Source: Eleusine coracana subsp. coracana (Eukaryota > Streptophyta > Magnoliopsida > Poales > Poaceae). From it: a stretch of DNA of 64,000 nucleotides. Shown here in pieces: positions 9,602-21,848 of the stretch. How positions within the stretch are numbered: the stretch's first letter is position 1; each line of letters begins with the position of its first letter. The notes beneath the pieces were generated by a model that saw nothing but the letters and a program-made list of their open reading frames with translations, made no database searches and was not told where the DNA came from. The stretch spans positions 36,338,432-36,402,431 of the forward strand of contig CM064417.1 in assembly GCA_032690845.1 (NCBI GenBank), in the 5' to 3' direction. Both the position numbers and the translations under genes were made by a program.

Positions 9602-12600
9602 ATGGCGATGACCAACGGCTGCAGTAATGGCAAGGTGGCGAGCCCGGCGGTGCCAGAGATCAAGTTCACCAAGCTCTTCATCAACGGCGAGTTCGTCGAC
9701 GCCGTCTCTGGTACACACACAGCATGCGCCGCCTCATCGTAGTACACTTTTTCTCTTGATCATGATAGAAGACTTAATTTTCCTCTGCTTCGCTTTTGTT
9801 TTCATCCTAAAGGCCTAGACATCTTCATCTTCTGTTTTCTTTACTTGCCTGAAGCACAGAAGAGAAACTTTTAGCCACATATAAAGGAACAGAAAAATCA
9901 GTTGAAGCAACCTCCAATTATTAATAAAACCTTATACAGCTATAAAATAGGACAATATAATCAACGGAGATGCCTGTGTTGGACTTGCATTTCTCGTGTA
10001 GGTCGCTTAGTGCGTGTTGGATGACGCGAGGTCTCGTGCATGTGTCCTCCAAAGCGGCACCAACATAGGATCTGTAACTGCATACGCTTGTCTGCAGCTG
10101 GCTTCGTCAACGTCCGTTAATTTGGAAGCCGATCGAGCTAGCAAGATTTAGCTGTGTCCAGGTGCATGCCATGCGATCAACTAGCTCCCGTACCCTCGCA
10201 ACTTGAATATGGGGGTCCTCGTGGCGGAGGCAGCGACACCACGCAACAACATGTCCTCGACAACTACGTTGATCTTTTCAAGAACCCTCTCCTACAGTCT
10301 GTGTTCCGGGCGCGAATCTAGTATGCCTGTTACTTTCATGCATAGGATGATCCCTCGCAGCACGCAACACAGGCAAGCACGCCTTGCCCACCGACGGAGG
10401 CACTCCAAACTTTCATCGAGAGAAGCTAATTAAGCCGTATCCAATCCAACCTTTCGGTGGTCTGGTCAAACAAAGCTATAGGCTCGCCGCTTGACTACTG
10501 TTTCCTTGCTTCCGGGTTCCTGCCTTTGACTTGTGGACGTGCTGCCATGACGGATGCGCACCGCTGGTGGCAATTGGCATCTAAAGAATTCCCGAGGGGA
10601 AAAATAAATTGAAGAGAAGGACGCGGACGCGATCAAGACACGTAGTTGTATGTCGTTATTTCATCTGTACCATCGGCTCTGTGTATATCCGTCATTAACT
10701 CAGTATAGTTGTGTGAACGCATCATCCCCTTTCATATGTCGCAGCTAATTAAGCTACAGAATTGGCCAATAACCTCCTCTGATGTTGACCCTTTGCTGCA
10801 CCGCACGGTCGTGACAATAACTGAAGTAAACTAGTAGCTACTACATGGACACGAAAGAATTGGTGTTTAATGCTTGTTAACGTGTAGCCAAGCCAGGAAT
10901 TTGACCTTGTCTCTGTTTTGAATTTGATTTTGCAGGCAAGACGTTCGAGACGAGGGACCCGCGGACCGGCGACGTGCTGGCCCACGTCGCAGAGGGAGAC
11001 AAAACTGACGTGGACCTGGCCGTGAAAGCCGCCAGGGATGCCTTTGAGCATGGGAAGTGGCCCCGCATGTCAGGCTACGTAAGTTAATCTTCTCATCAAC
11101 TCAATTGTGAAATTTACAGATTATTAGTTAACATCGTAATTAGTATCAGTGCTATAATCAATTCCACTGCAGCTTATCCGACAGAATTCAATTTATTCTG
11201 ATAATAATGTTTGTCGTGCGCAGGAGAGGAGCCGGATCATGAACAAGTTCGCGGACCTGGTGGAGCAGCACACGGAGGAGCTGGCGGCGCTGGACGGCGC
11301 CGACGCCGGGAAGCTTCTGCTGCTGGGCAAGATCATCGACATCCCGTCGGCAGTGCAGATGCTGCGCTACTACGCCGGCGCGGCCGACAAGATCCACGGC
11401 GAGGTGCTGCGCGTCTCCGGCAAGTACCAGGGCTACACGCTCAAGGAGCCCATGGGCGTCGTCGGCGTCATCATCCCCTGGAACTTCCCCACCATGATGT
11501 TCTTCCTCAAGGTCAGCCCCGCCCTCGCCGCCGGCTGCACCGTCGTTGTGAAGCCAGCCGAGCAGACGCCGCTCTCCGCGCTATACTACGCACACCTTGC
11601 CAAGCAGGTAACAAAACATTTTTTTTTGGGTTCTTTTTTACCATTGAAAATGTGTTCAAAAATACGATGTGCCAATAAGTGTGGACACGGTATATGATGC
11701 TCTCTGTTTCCCGGGAACCTGTTCTGCAGGCAGGCATCCCTGATGGAGTGATCAATGTCGTCCCCGGATTCGGAGAGAGAGCCGGCGCCGCCATCTCCTC
11801 CCACATGGACGTCGACAGCGTGAGCACACTCATCAGAATTCTTCAGCTTTCACACTAGTAGTAGTAGATGCGTGTCATCCGGTTGCTCACAAAAGTAGAA
11901 TCACTTCAGGTGGCTTTCACCGGCTCCACGGAAATCGGCCGCGTCATCATGGAGGCGGCTGCGAGAAGCAACCTGAAGACGGTGTCGCTCGAGCTCGGAG
12001 GCAAGTCACCCATGATCATCTTCGATGACGCCGACGTCGACATGGCCATCAACCTGTCACGGCTCGCCATATTCTTCAACAAGGTGCGGCGTCATCGCAT
12101 TCACAAACAAGTGACGTTTCAGAAAGTTCAGAACTCTGTTTCAGAGCAAGGAGATAACTGAATGTGGTGCTCTTGTCTGAACTTTGTCAGGGAGAAATCT
12201 GCGTGGCTGGGTCGCGCGTTTATGTTCAGGAAGGGATCTACGACGAGTTCGTCAAGAAGGCAGTGGAGGCTGCACAGAACTGGAAAGTTGGAGACCCTTT
12301 CGATGTCAGCAGCAACATGGGTCCCCAGGTAAAATCATGCTACTACCATGCTATCTTTTTCTTGTCATCGTCGTTTTGAAATGTCTGCAGCAATGGATGC
12401 CAGACTACTCAAATGCAGTGCCAGTAATACCCAAACCATGTAACTGAATAACTTTGAGATTGTTACGTCAGGTTGACCAGGTGCAATTTGAGAGGGTCCT
12501 CAAGTACATTGAGCATGGCAAGAGCGAGGGAGCGACCCTGCTCACCGGCGGCAAGCCCGCCAGCGACAAAGGGTACTACATTGAGCCTACCATATTTACA

Positions 12601-13157
12601 GACGTCAAGGTAGAACTTTTGGCAGCAGAGAACAGATGAACTAAACATGGCAAATTGCACTGGTTTCTCACTTGCTTGGTTCGATGTACCAGGAGGACAT
12701 GAAGATCGCGCAGGACGAGATCTTCGGCCCGGTCATGTGCCTGATGAAGTTCAAGTAAGCAACGCCATAAATTTCAGAACGCCCAAAACCCTTGGTCTTG
12801 GTCATCTTCTTCTTCCAGGACAGTGGACAGGATTGTATTGTGAACGTGTTCTGACCATTGCCATGTATGTTTTCTTCTTCCAGGACGGTGGAGGAGGCCA
12901 TCGAGAAGGCCAACTGCACACGGTACGGCCTCGCCGCCGGGATCGTGACCAAGAGCCTCGACGTCGGGAACAAGGTGTCGAGGTCGGTGCGCGCGGGCAC
13001 CGTGTGGGTGAACTGCTACTTCGCCTTCGACCCGGACGCGCCCTTCGGAGGCTACAAGATGAGCGGGTTCGGACGGGACCAGGGCATGGCCGCCATGGAC
13101 AAGTACCTCCAGGTCAAGAGCGTCATCACCGCGCTCCCCGACTCGCCGTGGTACTGA
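9602..13157 (+). CDS. ALDH2C: Cytosolic NAD-dependent aldehyde dehydrogenase, ALDH2C class (nine exons)
   Basis: Exons by GT/AG junctions and frame: 9602-9710, 10936-11078, 11224-11607, 11730-11819, 11910-12083, 12191-12328, 12472-12609, 12693-12754 and 12884-13157 (TGA). They total 1512 nt, 503 residues. The family oxidises aldehydes to acids with NAD(P); plant ALDH2C enzymes (RF2C/RF2D of maize, REF1 of Arabidopsis) act in the cytosol, for example on sinapaldehyde and coniferaldehyde. Seen: PWNFP with N171, GSTEIG at 247-252, LELGG with E270, the catalytic cysteine C304 in GEICVAG, and PFGGYKMSGFGRD near the C-terminus. The N-terminus (MAMTNGCSNGKV) lacks a mitochondrial presequence, which fits a cytosolic form. 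The first intron is 1225 bp and holds nothing recognisable. The gene is intact and GC-rich in exons, unlike its surroundings. The exact subclass (2C against 2B) is inferred from the short N-terminus and remembered similarity. Confidence 0.95.
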
Positions 13158-13669
13158 TCCAGATCGAGACCGACAGATCCAAGGCCTTGTGTACGTATGT
13201 TGTAGTGGTCTCTGGTTTGGGGATGTGGTGCCGGGCAGCCCGGAGATTTACTCTGCTTCTCACCGTTGTTCGTATCATCGGGGTTTATTTTCTGATTTGT
13301 GTAGTTCGAGAATGTACGATATGAACTTTCTAGTGTTTCGCAGATCAAGTTCAGCTTGGCGCATCCGTAAATGTTCTTAGTGGCCCTTTTTGCCTCTGTT
13401 TTCAGGTTTTTGTTGTGTAACAATAACGCATTTTAAATTACATTGTAGTCCTTCCATTTCCAAATATACGATGCTTTGACCAAGATACGGTCAAACTTTC
13501 AAGAATCATAACTAAAAAATCAACGACAACAGCAATTTTACAATATAGTAACATTTATATAATTTGGTTGGATTTGGATACATAAAATCCATCTGTAGCC
13601 TCGTCCTGAGAAGTTTGAGATCCAGTTGGACCGAAGTGATTACATTGTCCGAACAGAGATTTAGAGCAG
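13158..13669. other. ALDH 3' UTR and flanking DNA
   Basis: The first 250-300 bp are the likely 3' UTR. From about 13448 a CTTCCATTTCCAAATATACG stretch resembles the end of degenerate Stowaway-like MITEs, but no matching right terminus was found. Confidence 0.4.
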
Positions 13670-14028
13670 TGCTTAACAGAAGTCCTGTTAATGATATTTG
13701 GAATTTTGACGAACAAACTATAAATACCATGGATATATATATGCTCAGAGCTGATTTCTCAGCCACACCTGTGACTGTATGTTTCTTTGGCGATCAGCAT
13801 CAGAAAACGAATTTAAAAAGGAACTTCAAACTTACATGATCAATCACTGGTCGTCAGGATAGCTCTTGCTTCACTATCTGACTCAATGTAGCAACGAAAC
13901 CAATTTACAATAATAGAAGGAAGAAAAACAATCAGAAGAATTATCACAAGTACATAGTCAAGAACACTCCTCAAATCACCAGGAAGACGCAGCAGCTGAG
14001 ACCATCATCCACGATAGCGACCAAAGAA

Positions 14029-14217
14029 TCAGCTCGCGAAATAGGTGACGAACAGCGCAATGAACATGAGCAGGTACGCGATCGCCTGATCGATTGCCTG
14101 TGTGTCAATCACCCGAGCTGCCGCCATTGCCGGTTTGTCCTGCGCCATGGACAGCTGCATGAGCCCGGAGAAGAAGAAGGCTGGGAACAGAAGCACGTAC
14201 GCCTTCACGGCCGCCAT
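14029..14217 (-). CDS. Arabinogalactan-peptide-like protein, copy A
   Basis: The ORF encodes 62 residues from MAAVKAYVLL to FVTYFAS. Residues 1-25 form a signal peptide ending near SMA/QDK. The mature part is only about 20 residues. The C-terminal stretch AIDQAIAYLLMFIALFVTYF matches the hydrophobic tail of plant AG peptides (AGP16/20/22 type), read in the family as a GPI-anchor signal, so the mature peptide would be cell-surface linked. Oddly, the mature part has a single proline (KPA) rather than the usual Ala-Pro or Ser-Pro dipeptides that carry arabinogalactan. The frame is open upstream to 14481, but copy B diverges there, so the MAAV start is preferred. The duplicate at 24363 keeps the frame with four or five substitutions, suggesting constraint. 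Confidence 0.75.
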   Translation of the reverse strand: MAAVKAYVLLFPAFFFSGLMQLSMAQDKPAMAAARVIDTQAIDQAIAYLLMFIALFVTYFAS

Positions 14218-14490
14218 CTTTGTTTGCAAGGCAAAGTTGCTGAAGGTCACGTACAGATCGTTTGGCTGAAGACGTGTATGGCAATGTGATGCAAAGAAAC
14301 CGGTTGTGGTGGGGTATGTATATGTACGGTCAGTCTTAACAGAACACAAGCGAGTAAAGAGTGGAGAGTTGTTAGCGTGCTTTGTTTGATCAGGACTTGT
14401 TTGATGAAGAAAATTGGAAGAAATTTGAAGCCGTTTTAAACCGGTTAGTCTATCCGTCCGGCTCGGCAGTATTGACTGCACTTGAAAGAG

Positions 14491-14498
14491 TATTTATA
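14491..14498 (-). promoter_or_regulatory. TATA box of AGP copy A
   Basis: TATAAATA on the minus strand lies 274 nt before the ATG at 14217. In copy B the corresponding sequence is split by an insertion of about 55 bp (24833-24886). Confidence 0.55.
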
Positions 14499-15692
14499 CC
14501 GTACCATTTGGTACGAGTTAGATAGTGACGTGTGACATCAGAGGCCAGTATTTTGATGCGGCGGGCAGAACAATGCTGACCGGGGAGACGTGACACCAAG
14601 ATAAATACGCACTTTCGGACCATTTTTGACTTGCATTACCAAGTTATCCGTCCATTTGAAAATGCAAAACGTGGTTTTAGTGCCGTGTCATTTTGTGCTC
14701 TTTTTTTATTATTTTCTTAAAATTTATTCAAATACGCTTAATTGACATCTCATATCCCACTCATCTGCAGCCACTACAAGTCATCAAACACATCGAAAGA
14801 TCGACTGAAGGAATGGTTGGTTGTTCAATGAAGCAGTCTCATCACTGCAGAATTGGAAGGAAAAATTCAAGGAGGAATTTGCCATGGTCGCAAAAGAAAA
14901 ATACCAACCAGAAATCCAACAATGGCTAGAAAGTCTTTCTTGATCCTAGTGATGTTCTGTTCTCTTTTTTGTTAGTAAGCCATCTTTTTTTATTTGCTGT
15001 TACCTTTTTAAAAATATTATTATATAACCATTAGAGGATGACCCCTCCTATTTCATAAAAAATCTGTTTAATTACAGTGATATCTTAAACACATGTATAT
15101 TACAACAAATATTCTTTGAATAATGACAACCATAACAATACTAGTTTTTATATAATATGTAATTTCTAGCCTATAGTGCCTTCTTTTCATTATCAATTAT
15201 TAAGATAAGATGCTCCAAAGGCAACAACAATTATTAATTTCTAGCTTCGTCAGAAGGTAAAACAGCTCATGTTTGAGGGAGGTGGAGATATGTCATTGTA
15301 AACGGTCTCAGAATAGGATTAGTCATATGTTAACAACAAGATTTGTGTTGAGTCACTCTGCATTGTAACCCTTCCGAGTCTTAATAAAGTCCATCTTTTT
15401 CCTTGCAAGAAAAAAATGTGTGCTATTATTACTGAAACTTATATGACTGCAAAAGTTCCAACATATACCTTTGACTATACACAACAGAGAGTCCAAGAGT
15501 TTTTGTTTTTACTTATAATCTACAAGCAGAACTGATTTTCTGCAACTTTAGGCAGCGAAGAAGGTAAATATGAGATTGGTAGGTCTCTAGCTTATACATG
15601 AAAACATTTTTTTTGGTTTATTTTGGTTTACTCAGGTTTATCTAGAAAATTATTTAGCAAAACAGCTTCTTACTCGCTACACAAGTGATTTT

Positions 15693-16514
15693 TTTTTCGA
15701 AAAACCTAGAACATTGTTCGGCATATATTAATAAGGAGAAATAAGTGTTTTACATGCACAAGGTGCACACACATCTCTCCTTGCACAACTAGACCTATTG
15801 GCAAGGCACATTACAAGCAAGGCAACTACTAGCTATTTTGCAAGACGCCCAAACTTCTGATATGTTCGCCCCTGCTGTGATCCAGGTGCGTGCTTCATCA
15901 TGGAGCTCGGTCAACCGATGGCGGATTGGTTTTTCCTTACCATGAAAGACTCGCATGTTTCATTCGTTCCATACTGTCCACGTGACGAGCATGGTTACCG
16001 ATCTTAGGCCATGTGCAATTTCTTTGCTCCTAGCATCAAAGCTCCCCCTGCAAATGGATGTACCAATCACGGACATTGTCGCTCCAAACCCAGGTGCATG
16101 GCTTTAGCTCATGATATTGAAGCTAAGATGCTATTCTATCCCAGAGTTCTTGGGTCACCGGGCATTCAAAAAATAAGTGTGCCGTTGTTTTCAGGTTACG
16201 ATGACAGAGGGTGTAGAAGTATTGGTTTGGCCAATCTCTTTGCTGTAATCGATCTGCCGTCTAGACACGCTCCTGCAACATGATCCACATGAAGACTTTT
16301 ATTCGTGCTGGAGCTCATACGCGCCAGATTAATTTTGACAAGGTGAGATAGAGCTTTTTAGGAATTGCACCTCGTACACAGATCTAGCCGAGTTGACCTC
16401 GTTTGATGTGAGCGTTCAAGTTATCATGTCATCCTAGGTGACGGAGAGCGTTCAAGTTATCATGTCATCCTAGGTGACGGAGAGGTCAAGTCCCTGACCC
16501 TCCACTAGACTATG
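15693..16514 (-). mobile_element. 5'-truncated LINE, 3' end with zf-RVT fragment
   Basis: A poly-T run at the left (15690 region) is the poly-A tail of a minus-strand LINE. Flanking direct repeats CAAGTGATTTT occur at 15682-15692 and 16515-16525. Minus-strand translation with stops gives a zinc-binding RT C-terminal region (a TTAHLFFECPV-like segment near 16160-16200, then LVTWTVWNE and EARTWITAGA). The copy is dead and lacks RT and endonuclease. Confidence 0.8.
16411..16482. repeat. 36-bp direct tandem repeat
   Basis: AGCGTTCAAGTTATCATGTC begins at 16411 and again at 16447. The two 36-bp units appear identical, so the duplication is recent. It lies inside the LINE fragment. Confidence 0.9.
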
Positions 16515-16525
16515 CAAGTGATTTT

Positions 16526-16705
16526 AAAGTCACTTTATACTTCGGATGGGACAAAGCCGATAAGAGCTACTATCTCCATCAAAATCAAACATTTTTAAAT
16601 TTGGCCACTAATTTCTAAAAATTCATATAATTTAACAGCATCATCTGTATATATTTAGATTTATTAAGTAAAATAATTTTGTAATATATAATATGACACA
16701 ACTAC
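16526..16705. other. AT-rich intergenic DNA, possible MITE remnant
   Basis: A TACTATCTCCATCAAAATC stretch at 16569 resembles a degenerate Stowaway terminus without a clear partner. No gene seen. Confidence 0.35.
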
Positions 16706-16707
16706 TA

Positions 16708-16934
16708 CTCCATTTTAAAATATTATCGCCGTTAACTTTTTTAGTTATTTTTAACCATTCGTCTTATTTAAAATATTTATTTAAATATGAAAAATTATAA
16801 GTTATGTTTAATATTTCTATAACAATAAAACAATTTATAAAAAATATCATATATTTTCTAAAAAAATTAAATACAACAAATGTTCAAAATTAACTAAAAT
16901 GTCAACTATCACAACAATTTGAAAACGAAGGGAG
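16708..16934. mobile_element. Stowaway-type MITE
   Basis: The 227-bp AT-rich element begins CTCCATTTTAAAATA and ends GAAAACGAAGGGAG. TA flanks it at 16706-16707 and 16935-16936. Termini are diverged, and no coding sequence is present. Confidence 0.7.
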
Positions 16935-16936
16935 TA

Positions 16937-17291
16937 ATTTGAAATGGAGGCTGTATAATTTTCTGGTTATGGTTCATAGTTAAAAAAAAATAGAACTGAA
17001 AGAACCTTGATGTCATATAGAGGGGGATGAATAGGTGAAATCTGCATTTTTAAAACTTAAAATATGAATTAGTACAAAACCAGTCAGACCTATTTTCGCA
17101 GGAAACACTACAATGCTATTAGTTGACTCTAACTCAAACCGATACTTAAAGTAGTGCTCCAGTAGATATTTCGTGCAGATACACTTAACTTTTTTTTGAG
17201 CAACATATACAATTAACCTTTGCACACACAGTACAAACAAATCCAAATACATCGAAGAGGAAGCACAATATAAGTTAGAAAGTTCTTACAA
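16937..17291. other. Intergenic DNA left of duplication copy B
   Basis: AT-rich, with no gene recognised. It has no counterpart beside copy A, so the duplication boundary lies near 17292. Confidence 0.4.
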
Positions 17292-17530
17292 TAGAAGTCC
17301 TGTTAATAATATTTGAAATTGTTTTTTTCTCAAAAATGCAAGAGAGCTGCGCTTCATTAATATTAAGAAGAAAAATGGGATAAGTACTCAGTTACAACAC
17401 ACGCCACATACACCCGCTTTGTTAGTTACATTCGTGCCTTTTTCAAACTACAAAACCGACTCGAAGCCAAACTCTAAACACCTGCGAGAGGGGCAGTCAG
17501 GAATGAAATCCCTCTAGCCCCTGCAAGCAT

Positions 17531-18113
17531 CTACATTCTGCGCTCCTCCCCAGCCAAGGAAACAGCACTCGCTAAGCTTGGTTGTTGTCCGTCAAAGACA
17601 CAACGGTTTTGATGTGTCCATATGATCCAAGCGCCCGACACAATGACGGAGTTTATTCCATCCCGAGCAAGCCCGCTTGCTACCTTGCTACACTTCTCCC
17701 ACCATGCGTCGAAGGAAATCTCATCTAGTTGAGGGGCTAGAGAGTGTAGTCCGACCTGTCGAAGGAAAGAATACCAGAACTGCCTTGCAAACACACACAT
17801 CACAAGAAGATGGTCTATGAACTCCTCAACTTGATCGCACAGGAGACAAATCCGGATGAGGGAGCCCATGTCGGGCAAGTCTGTTTGCAGTCCAACACCG
17901 CTTGTGAGCCACGATCCAAAGAAAGAAACGGCATTTGGGTGGCGCCCATGTGTGCCATATTCTTTTCCCTGGTTCGAACAACGTGGCACCCACAAATAAG
18001 CTTGCATGAGCAGCCTTGGCTGAGTATCGGCCATCTGGGGACAGCCGCCAAAAATGGGAGTCATCTACCTCTGGCTGCAACACCAATGCTTGTACCAGAT
18101 CCCATGTTTGCAA
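17531..18113 (-). pseudogene. LINE zinc-binding RT C-terminal region
   Basis: Two overlapping minus frames carry one domain split by a frameshift. The first part is DSHFWRLSPDGRYSAKAAH (about 18000-18060), the second WHTWAPPKCRFFLW and CLLCDQVEEFIDHLLVMC (about 17780-17960). This is the zf-RVT domain of plant LINEs, seen here in pieces. Confidence 0.8.
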
Positions 18114-18161
18114 GTACTCAAGAATGACTCCTACTGTTAGCGCTCATGTGATATCTGAAAC

Positions 18162-18626
18162 CTAGGTTCGGTTGGTGAGAGCCTCCTGATCTGTCCATGA
18201 CTTTTTCTTTCTTCCTGAGACTGCCGCAACTAGTCTGGGCGCGAGCTCCTCAATGTTGTTGCCATGTAGCAATCTATCCGTCCAAAACAGTGTGTGTGAC
18301 CCATTTCCCACCTCTGATGCCATGGCTATTGAGAAGAAGGCACACACTTGCTCAGGAACTTGAATTGGCAAATCTGACCAAGGTTTTTGTGGCTCTGTTT
18401 TTTGTAACCACAACCACCTGAGCCTCAAAGCCCAGGTTAAGTGTTGTAGACTAGAGATACCTACACCACCTAGCTCCAAGGGGTGGCATACAGTACTCCA
18501 CGCCACAAGGCAGTGCCCACCTTTAACATCAGTGTAGCCCTTCCAAAGATATCCTCTTCGTATTTTATCAACAGCCTTGTGTGTCCACTGAGGAAAATCC
18601 ACTGCCATAACCAGATAGATAACCAT
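18162..18626 (-). pseudogene. LINE segment between RT and zf-RVT
   Basis: The frame contains PQWTHKAVDKIRRGYLWKG and WSTVCHPLELGGVGISSL, the usual post-RT stretch of plant L1 elements. It is offset from the RT frame, so a frameshift lies near 18626-18654. Confidence 0.8.
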
Positions 18627-18653
18627 TCCAGTGAGAACAAACTGAACATGAAT

Positions 18654-19709
18654 TCATCGACCGGCTCTTGTCATCAGCTCTGCCTTCCAACTCGGAAGCT
18701 GATCGGCAATGCGATCAATTATTGGTTGGATGTGTTCCTTTGCCAATCTTCTTAGGGACAGAGGTAAGCCAAGATATTTGCATGGAAAGTCTATGACCTC
18801 ACATGGGAGATGCTGCTGCACCACGTCAAGGTCATGATCCTCACACTGAATGGGCAGGATATTGCTCTTCTGAAGGTTTGATTTTAGCCCCGGGGCCTCC
18901 CCAAATAGACGGAGCATGTCCATAGTAATTTCAATATCTGGTGCAGCTGGTCGGAGGAATAATGCTACATCATCCACGTATAAAGAGATGCGATGCTGTA
19001 AGGCATGCCGTGATAGAGGTTGTAAGAGTCCCTCCTCGGCGGCTTTGGACACCATAAGACTAAGAACATCCATAACCAAAATAAAAAGCATCGGTGAAAG
19101 AGGGTCACCTTGCCTTAACCCTCGCTGGTGATTGATTGTTGCACCGGGGATCCCATTTAGTAGTACTTCTGTAGTGGAAGTATTGAGCAGCCAACTAATG
19201 ATGCCCCTCCAAATCTGTCCAAAACCGAGAGCTTGGAGAACTTCCAACAAGAACGGCCAAGACACCGAGTCGAAAGCCTTAGATATATTCAATTTGTGTA
19301 GAATTCTTGGCAGTTTTTGTTGATGTAAGAATCTTGTCGTTTGCTGTACGAGCATGAAATTATCTTGTATAAACCGACCCTTGATGAAAGCGCTTTGATT
19401 GGGTGCCACCATCTCATGTAAACGGCTTGCTAACCTATTAGTTAGCAACTTGGTGACAAGTTTGGCGAAACTATGGACCAAACTAATTGGCCGGAAATCC
19501 TTTGGGTGTGCTGCATTGTCCTTCTTGGGAAGGAGAGTGATATAGTCAGAATTAAGAGGCCGAAATCCCAAGAATTTTCTGCTCCATATTGCTGAAATAG
19601 CTGCCATGACATCACTCTTAATGACGGACCAGCAAACTTTGGAGAACCGACCCGTAAATCCATCCGGACCTGGTGCTTTATCGGATGGCAATTTCTTTAT
19701 GGTACCCAC
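18654..19709 (-). pseudogene. LINE reverse transcriptase
   Basis: The 351-residue ORF carries non-LTR RT motifs in order: SDKAPGPDGFTGRF, DFRPISLVHSFAKLV, NQSAFIKGRFIQDN, a KAFDSVSW segment, RGLRQGDPLSPMLFI and the catalytic box LYVDDVALF. The active-site residues are present. It is broken from the upstream linker (20083-19697) by a frameshift near 19700. The enzyme class copies LINE RNA at nicked target DNA. Confidence 0.9.
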
Positions 19710-20083
19710 ACTTCATCTGCTGAGAATGGAAACTCTAATGCTGATAAGTCATGATCTGTAACACCAATTTCAGCAAGGTTGATAGTGTGCTCCCTCTCCA
19801 AATTTGTCCCAAGTAGACTGTTATAGAAGTCGTCTATTAATCTTGCCTTGCCATCATGATCTGTTTGTACTTGTCCATCTGATACAAGTTGTGCAATAAA
19901 ATTCTTGTGCTTCTGGTGCTGGGAGTGGAGATGAAAAATCTTGGTATTAGCATCTCCGTCCCGCAGCCAGCCGATGCGTGAACGTATTCTAGCAATGTTC
20001 CGCTTGAGTGATGAGAGTGCGAGGCTGTGTTTCTTCAAACAATTCTTCAACATTGTTAATCTACATATCTGTAGAAGATGCAA
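19697..20083 (-). pseudogene. LINE segment upstream of RT
   Basis: IGWLRDGDANTKIFHLHSQ is the conserved stretch between endonuclease and RT in plant L1 elements. The end SADEVWVP runs into the RT frame by a shift. No endonuclease motif was recognised further upstream. Confidence 0.75.
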
Positions 20084-20271
20084 CCCACTAAAAGTAATTG
20101 AATGTTATTTCTTCGCCTCCAAATTGTGCCAGATCATCTGAAAATTTTCAATCATCGGATCACAATTAACGATATATCATGTCTGTCACCTTCCAACCAA
20201 ACATGGTTGCTTTCCACCATGCGTACAGCTATTGTTTTCCATAATCAAGACACCAACTTTTAGTGGAGCTA

Positions 20272-20595
20272 GTGTTCGTTTCATGCTCACTAATTTTTAG
20301 GCCCGTCCTATTAAATGTTAGGATACTAATTAGAAGTACTAAATATAAATTACTAACAAAACCTACTCACTAAATGACAAGACAAATCCATTAAGACTAA
20401 TTAGACCATGGTTAGATAATGTGATGCTACAGTAAATATCTCCTATGATGACTTAATTAATTTTAATAGATTTTTCTCGTAAATTAGCATCCAACTATGT
20501 AATTAGTTTTATATTTAGTTTATATTTAATCACTATATTTAATATTCAAAGGATTAATATGATAATATTAAAATTTAGATCTAAAAAACGAACGC
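20272..20595. mobile_element. MITE-like element
   Basis: The segment starts GTGTTCGTTT and ends AAACGAACGC, short inverted termini. The AT-rich interior contains TTAATTAATTTTAATAGATT and TAATTAGTTTTATATTTAG blocks known from abundant grass MITEs. No target duplication was identified. Confidence 0.5.
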
Positions 20596-21599
20596 ACGCA
20601 ATCCTCCGACAATCACTGTCCCTGCACAATTTTTCACTCTACCGAGTACATCTATTCTGTATTGAAGGCACTATAACTCCAATAATCCTATTTAGTATCC
20701 ACTAACTGCATTTAGTCATATTCATCTTCGATGTACACCTCTATTTTCAGCTAATTCTATTGCTTCGTCTTCAGTTTAGATCACACAATCCCCTATATAA
20801 AGAAGATACCTCAGGCGCAATGTCGTAGGTGCTTCGCAGAACCAGTGAACATATGAGCTGCCTGTCAGACCTTCGACTCTTCCACTAGACGCATACCTGA
20901 TCCAGTGCATGGTATGATGCTCGCTTGAAGTTGTGTTTGCTCTTCTATGGATGATTAACGTGGGAGAACAGAGGAGAAACATCATGGTGCACATCCGCAA
21001 TATATTGTTTCTTACTGTAACATATCTCTGTATGCGTCAAAAGAGTACAATAGCTGATCAAGTTTCAGCGTTACATGCACTCATGACTTACCGTAAAAAG
21101 AGCTCGAACATTTACGGTTCTCGCACAGGTATTTCTTCTCATTGTTTTTCCTCTCTTATTTTGATTCACCTGTCATTTGTCAGATTTTTTTATATTTTCT
21201 TTTCGGCTACAAGAAACACAACTACTTTTTAATTGCTCTTAATTAGTGTAAACCTTCCGTATTCTCATAATAAGCATCTCAAAAATGGATTCTGGACTAT
21301 ACATTGATTCACGACATTAAAGGAGTGAATATATATTCACACTTATGCTGTTTTATCTTAATCTATACCTAACAATTTTGTTATCATATATATAATATTT
21401 TCAAATGCTAATTATCTATGGATCTTTTTGCACCATCCAACCTTTATCGAGCATAAATGTTGTGCTAACCCACGTTGTCTTTGGTCAAGATCCATCAAGA
21501 ATTAGATTTGCGACATTTGTGATCTCAAATAAAAAACACTTGAATCTGGTGTATCACATTCTTAAGAAATCCTGCAGCAATGCGCAGGGTATCAACTAG
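20596..21599. other. Unassigned DNA
   Basis: No gene recognised. A TATATAAAG motif at about 20793 is isolated. Possibly the decayed 5' part of the LINE insertion. Confidence 0.35.
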
Positions 21600-21682
21600 T
21601 AATATTTGGTGTTTTGACGAACAAACTATAAATATCATGGACATGTGCTCAGAGCTGATATCTCAGCCGCACCTGCGGGTTG
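21600..21682. repeat. Segmental duplication copy B, middle fragment
   Basis: It matches 13690-13770 of copy A (GACGAACAAACTATAAATA, then GCTCAGAGCTGAT). It lies between the two insertions. Confidence 0.8.
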
Positions 21683-21848
21683 TTTTTTTTCTCTCGAAAA
21701 CACAGGAGAGCTACGCTTCATTATATTAAGAAGAACACAGGATAAGAACCCGTAACGGCTCATACAACACACAACCACCACGACACACAACCGACACACA
21801 CACGAACAAACGCACACACAACCTAGACATGGAGACCGCGGTGGTTAG

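Larger units (their letters stand above)
13670..15572. repeat. Segmental duplication, copy A (with AGP gene A)
   Basis: This block is collinear with 17292-17320, 21600-21682 and 24108-25984. Shared landmarks are AGAAGTCCTGTTAAT, GACGAACAAACTATAAAT, the AGP gene with its promoter, a CATCAAACACATCGAAAGAT block, and a GAGTCTTAATAAAGTCCA block. Copy A is uninterrupted, so it shows the state before the two LINE insertions in copy B. Beyond the AGP promoter the block (14500-15572) has no recognised gene. Confidence 0.85.
17321..21599 (-). mobile_element. L1-type LINE and associated DNA inserted in duplication copy B
   Basis: Comparison with the uninterrupted copy A (13690-13720) defines the insertion. 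Direct repeats of about 14 bp lie at 17307-17320 and 21600-21613 (11 of 14 match). The left end (GTTTTTTTCTC) is the poly-A tail of a minus-strand LINE, and coding remnants run to about 20083. The 5' part, 20090-21599, holds a MITE-like element and no recognisable endonuclease or ORF1, so the 5' half is degraded or composite. Confidence 0.75.

Noticed and set aside
9711..10935. ORFs in ALDH intron 1
   Set aside because: Short frames without motifs inside a clean GT/AG intron.
14218..14481. Longer 150-residue start for AGP copy A
   Set aside because: The extension would place the signal peptide in the middle of the protein and is not kept in copy B.
14780..14940. Possible last exon (NWKEKFKEEF...) in both duplication copies
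   Set aside because: Frames differ between copies with indels not in multiples of three, and no upstream exon was found.
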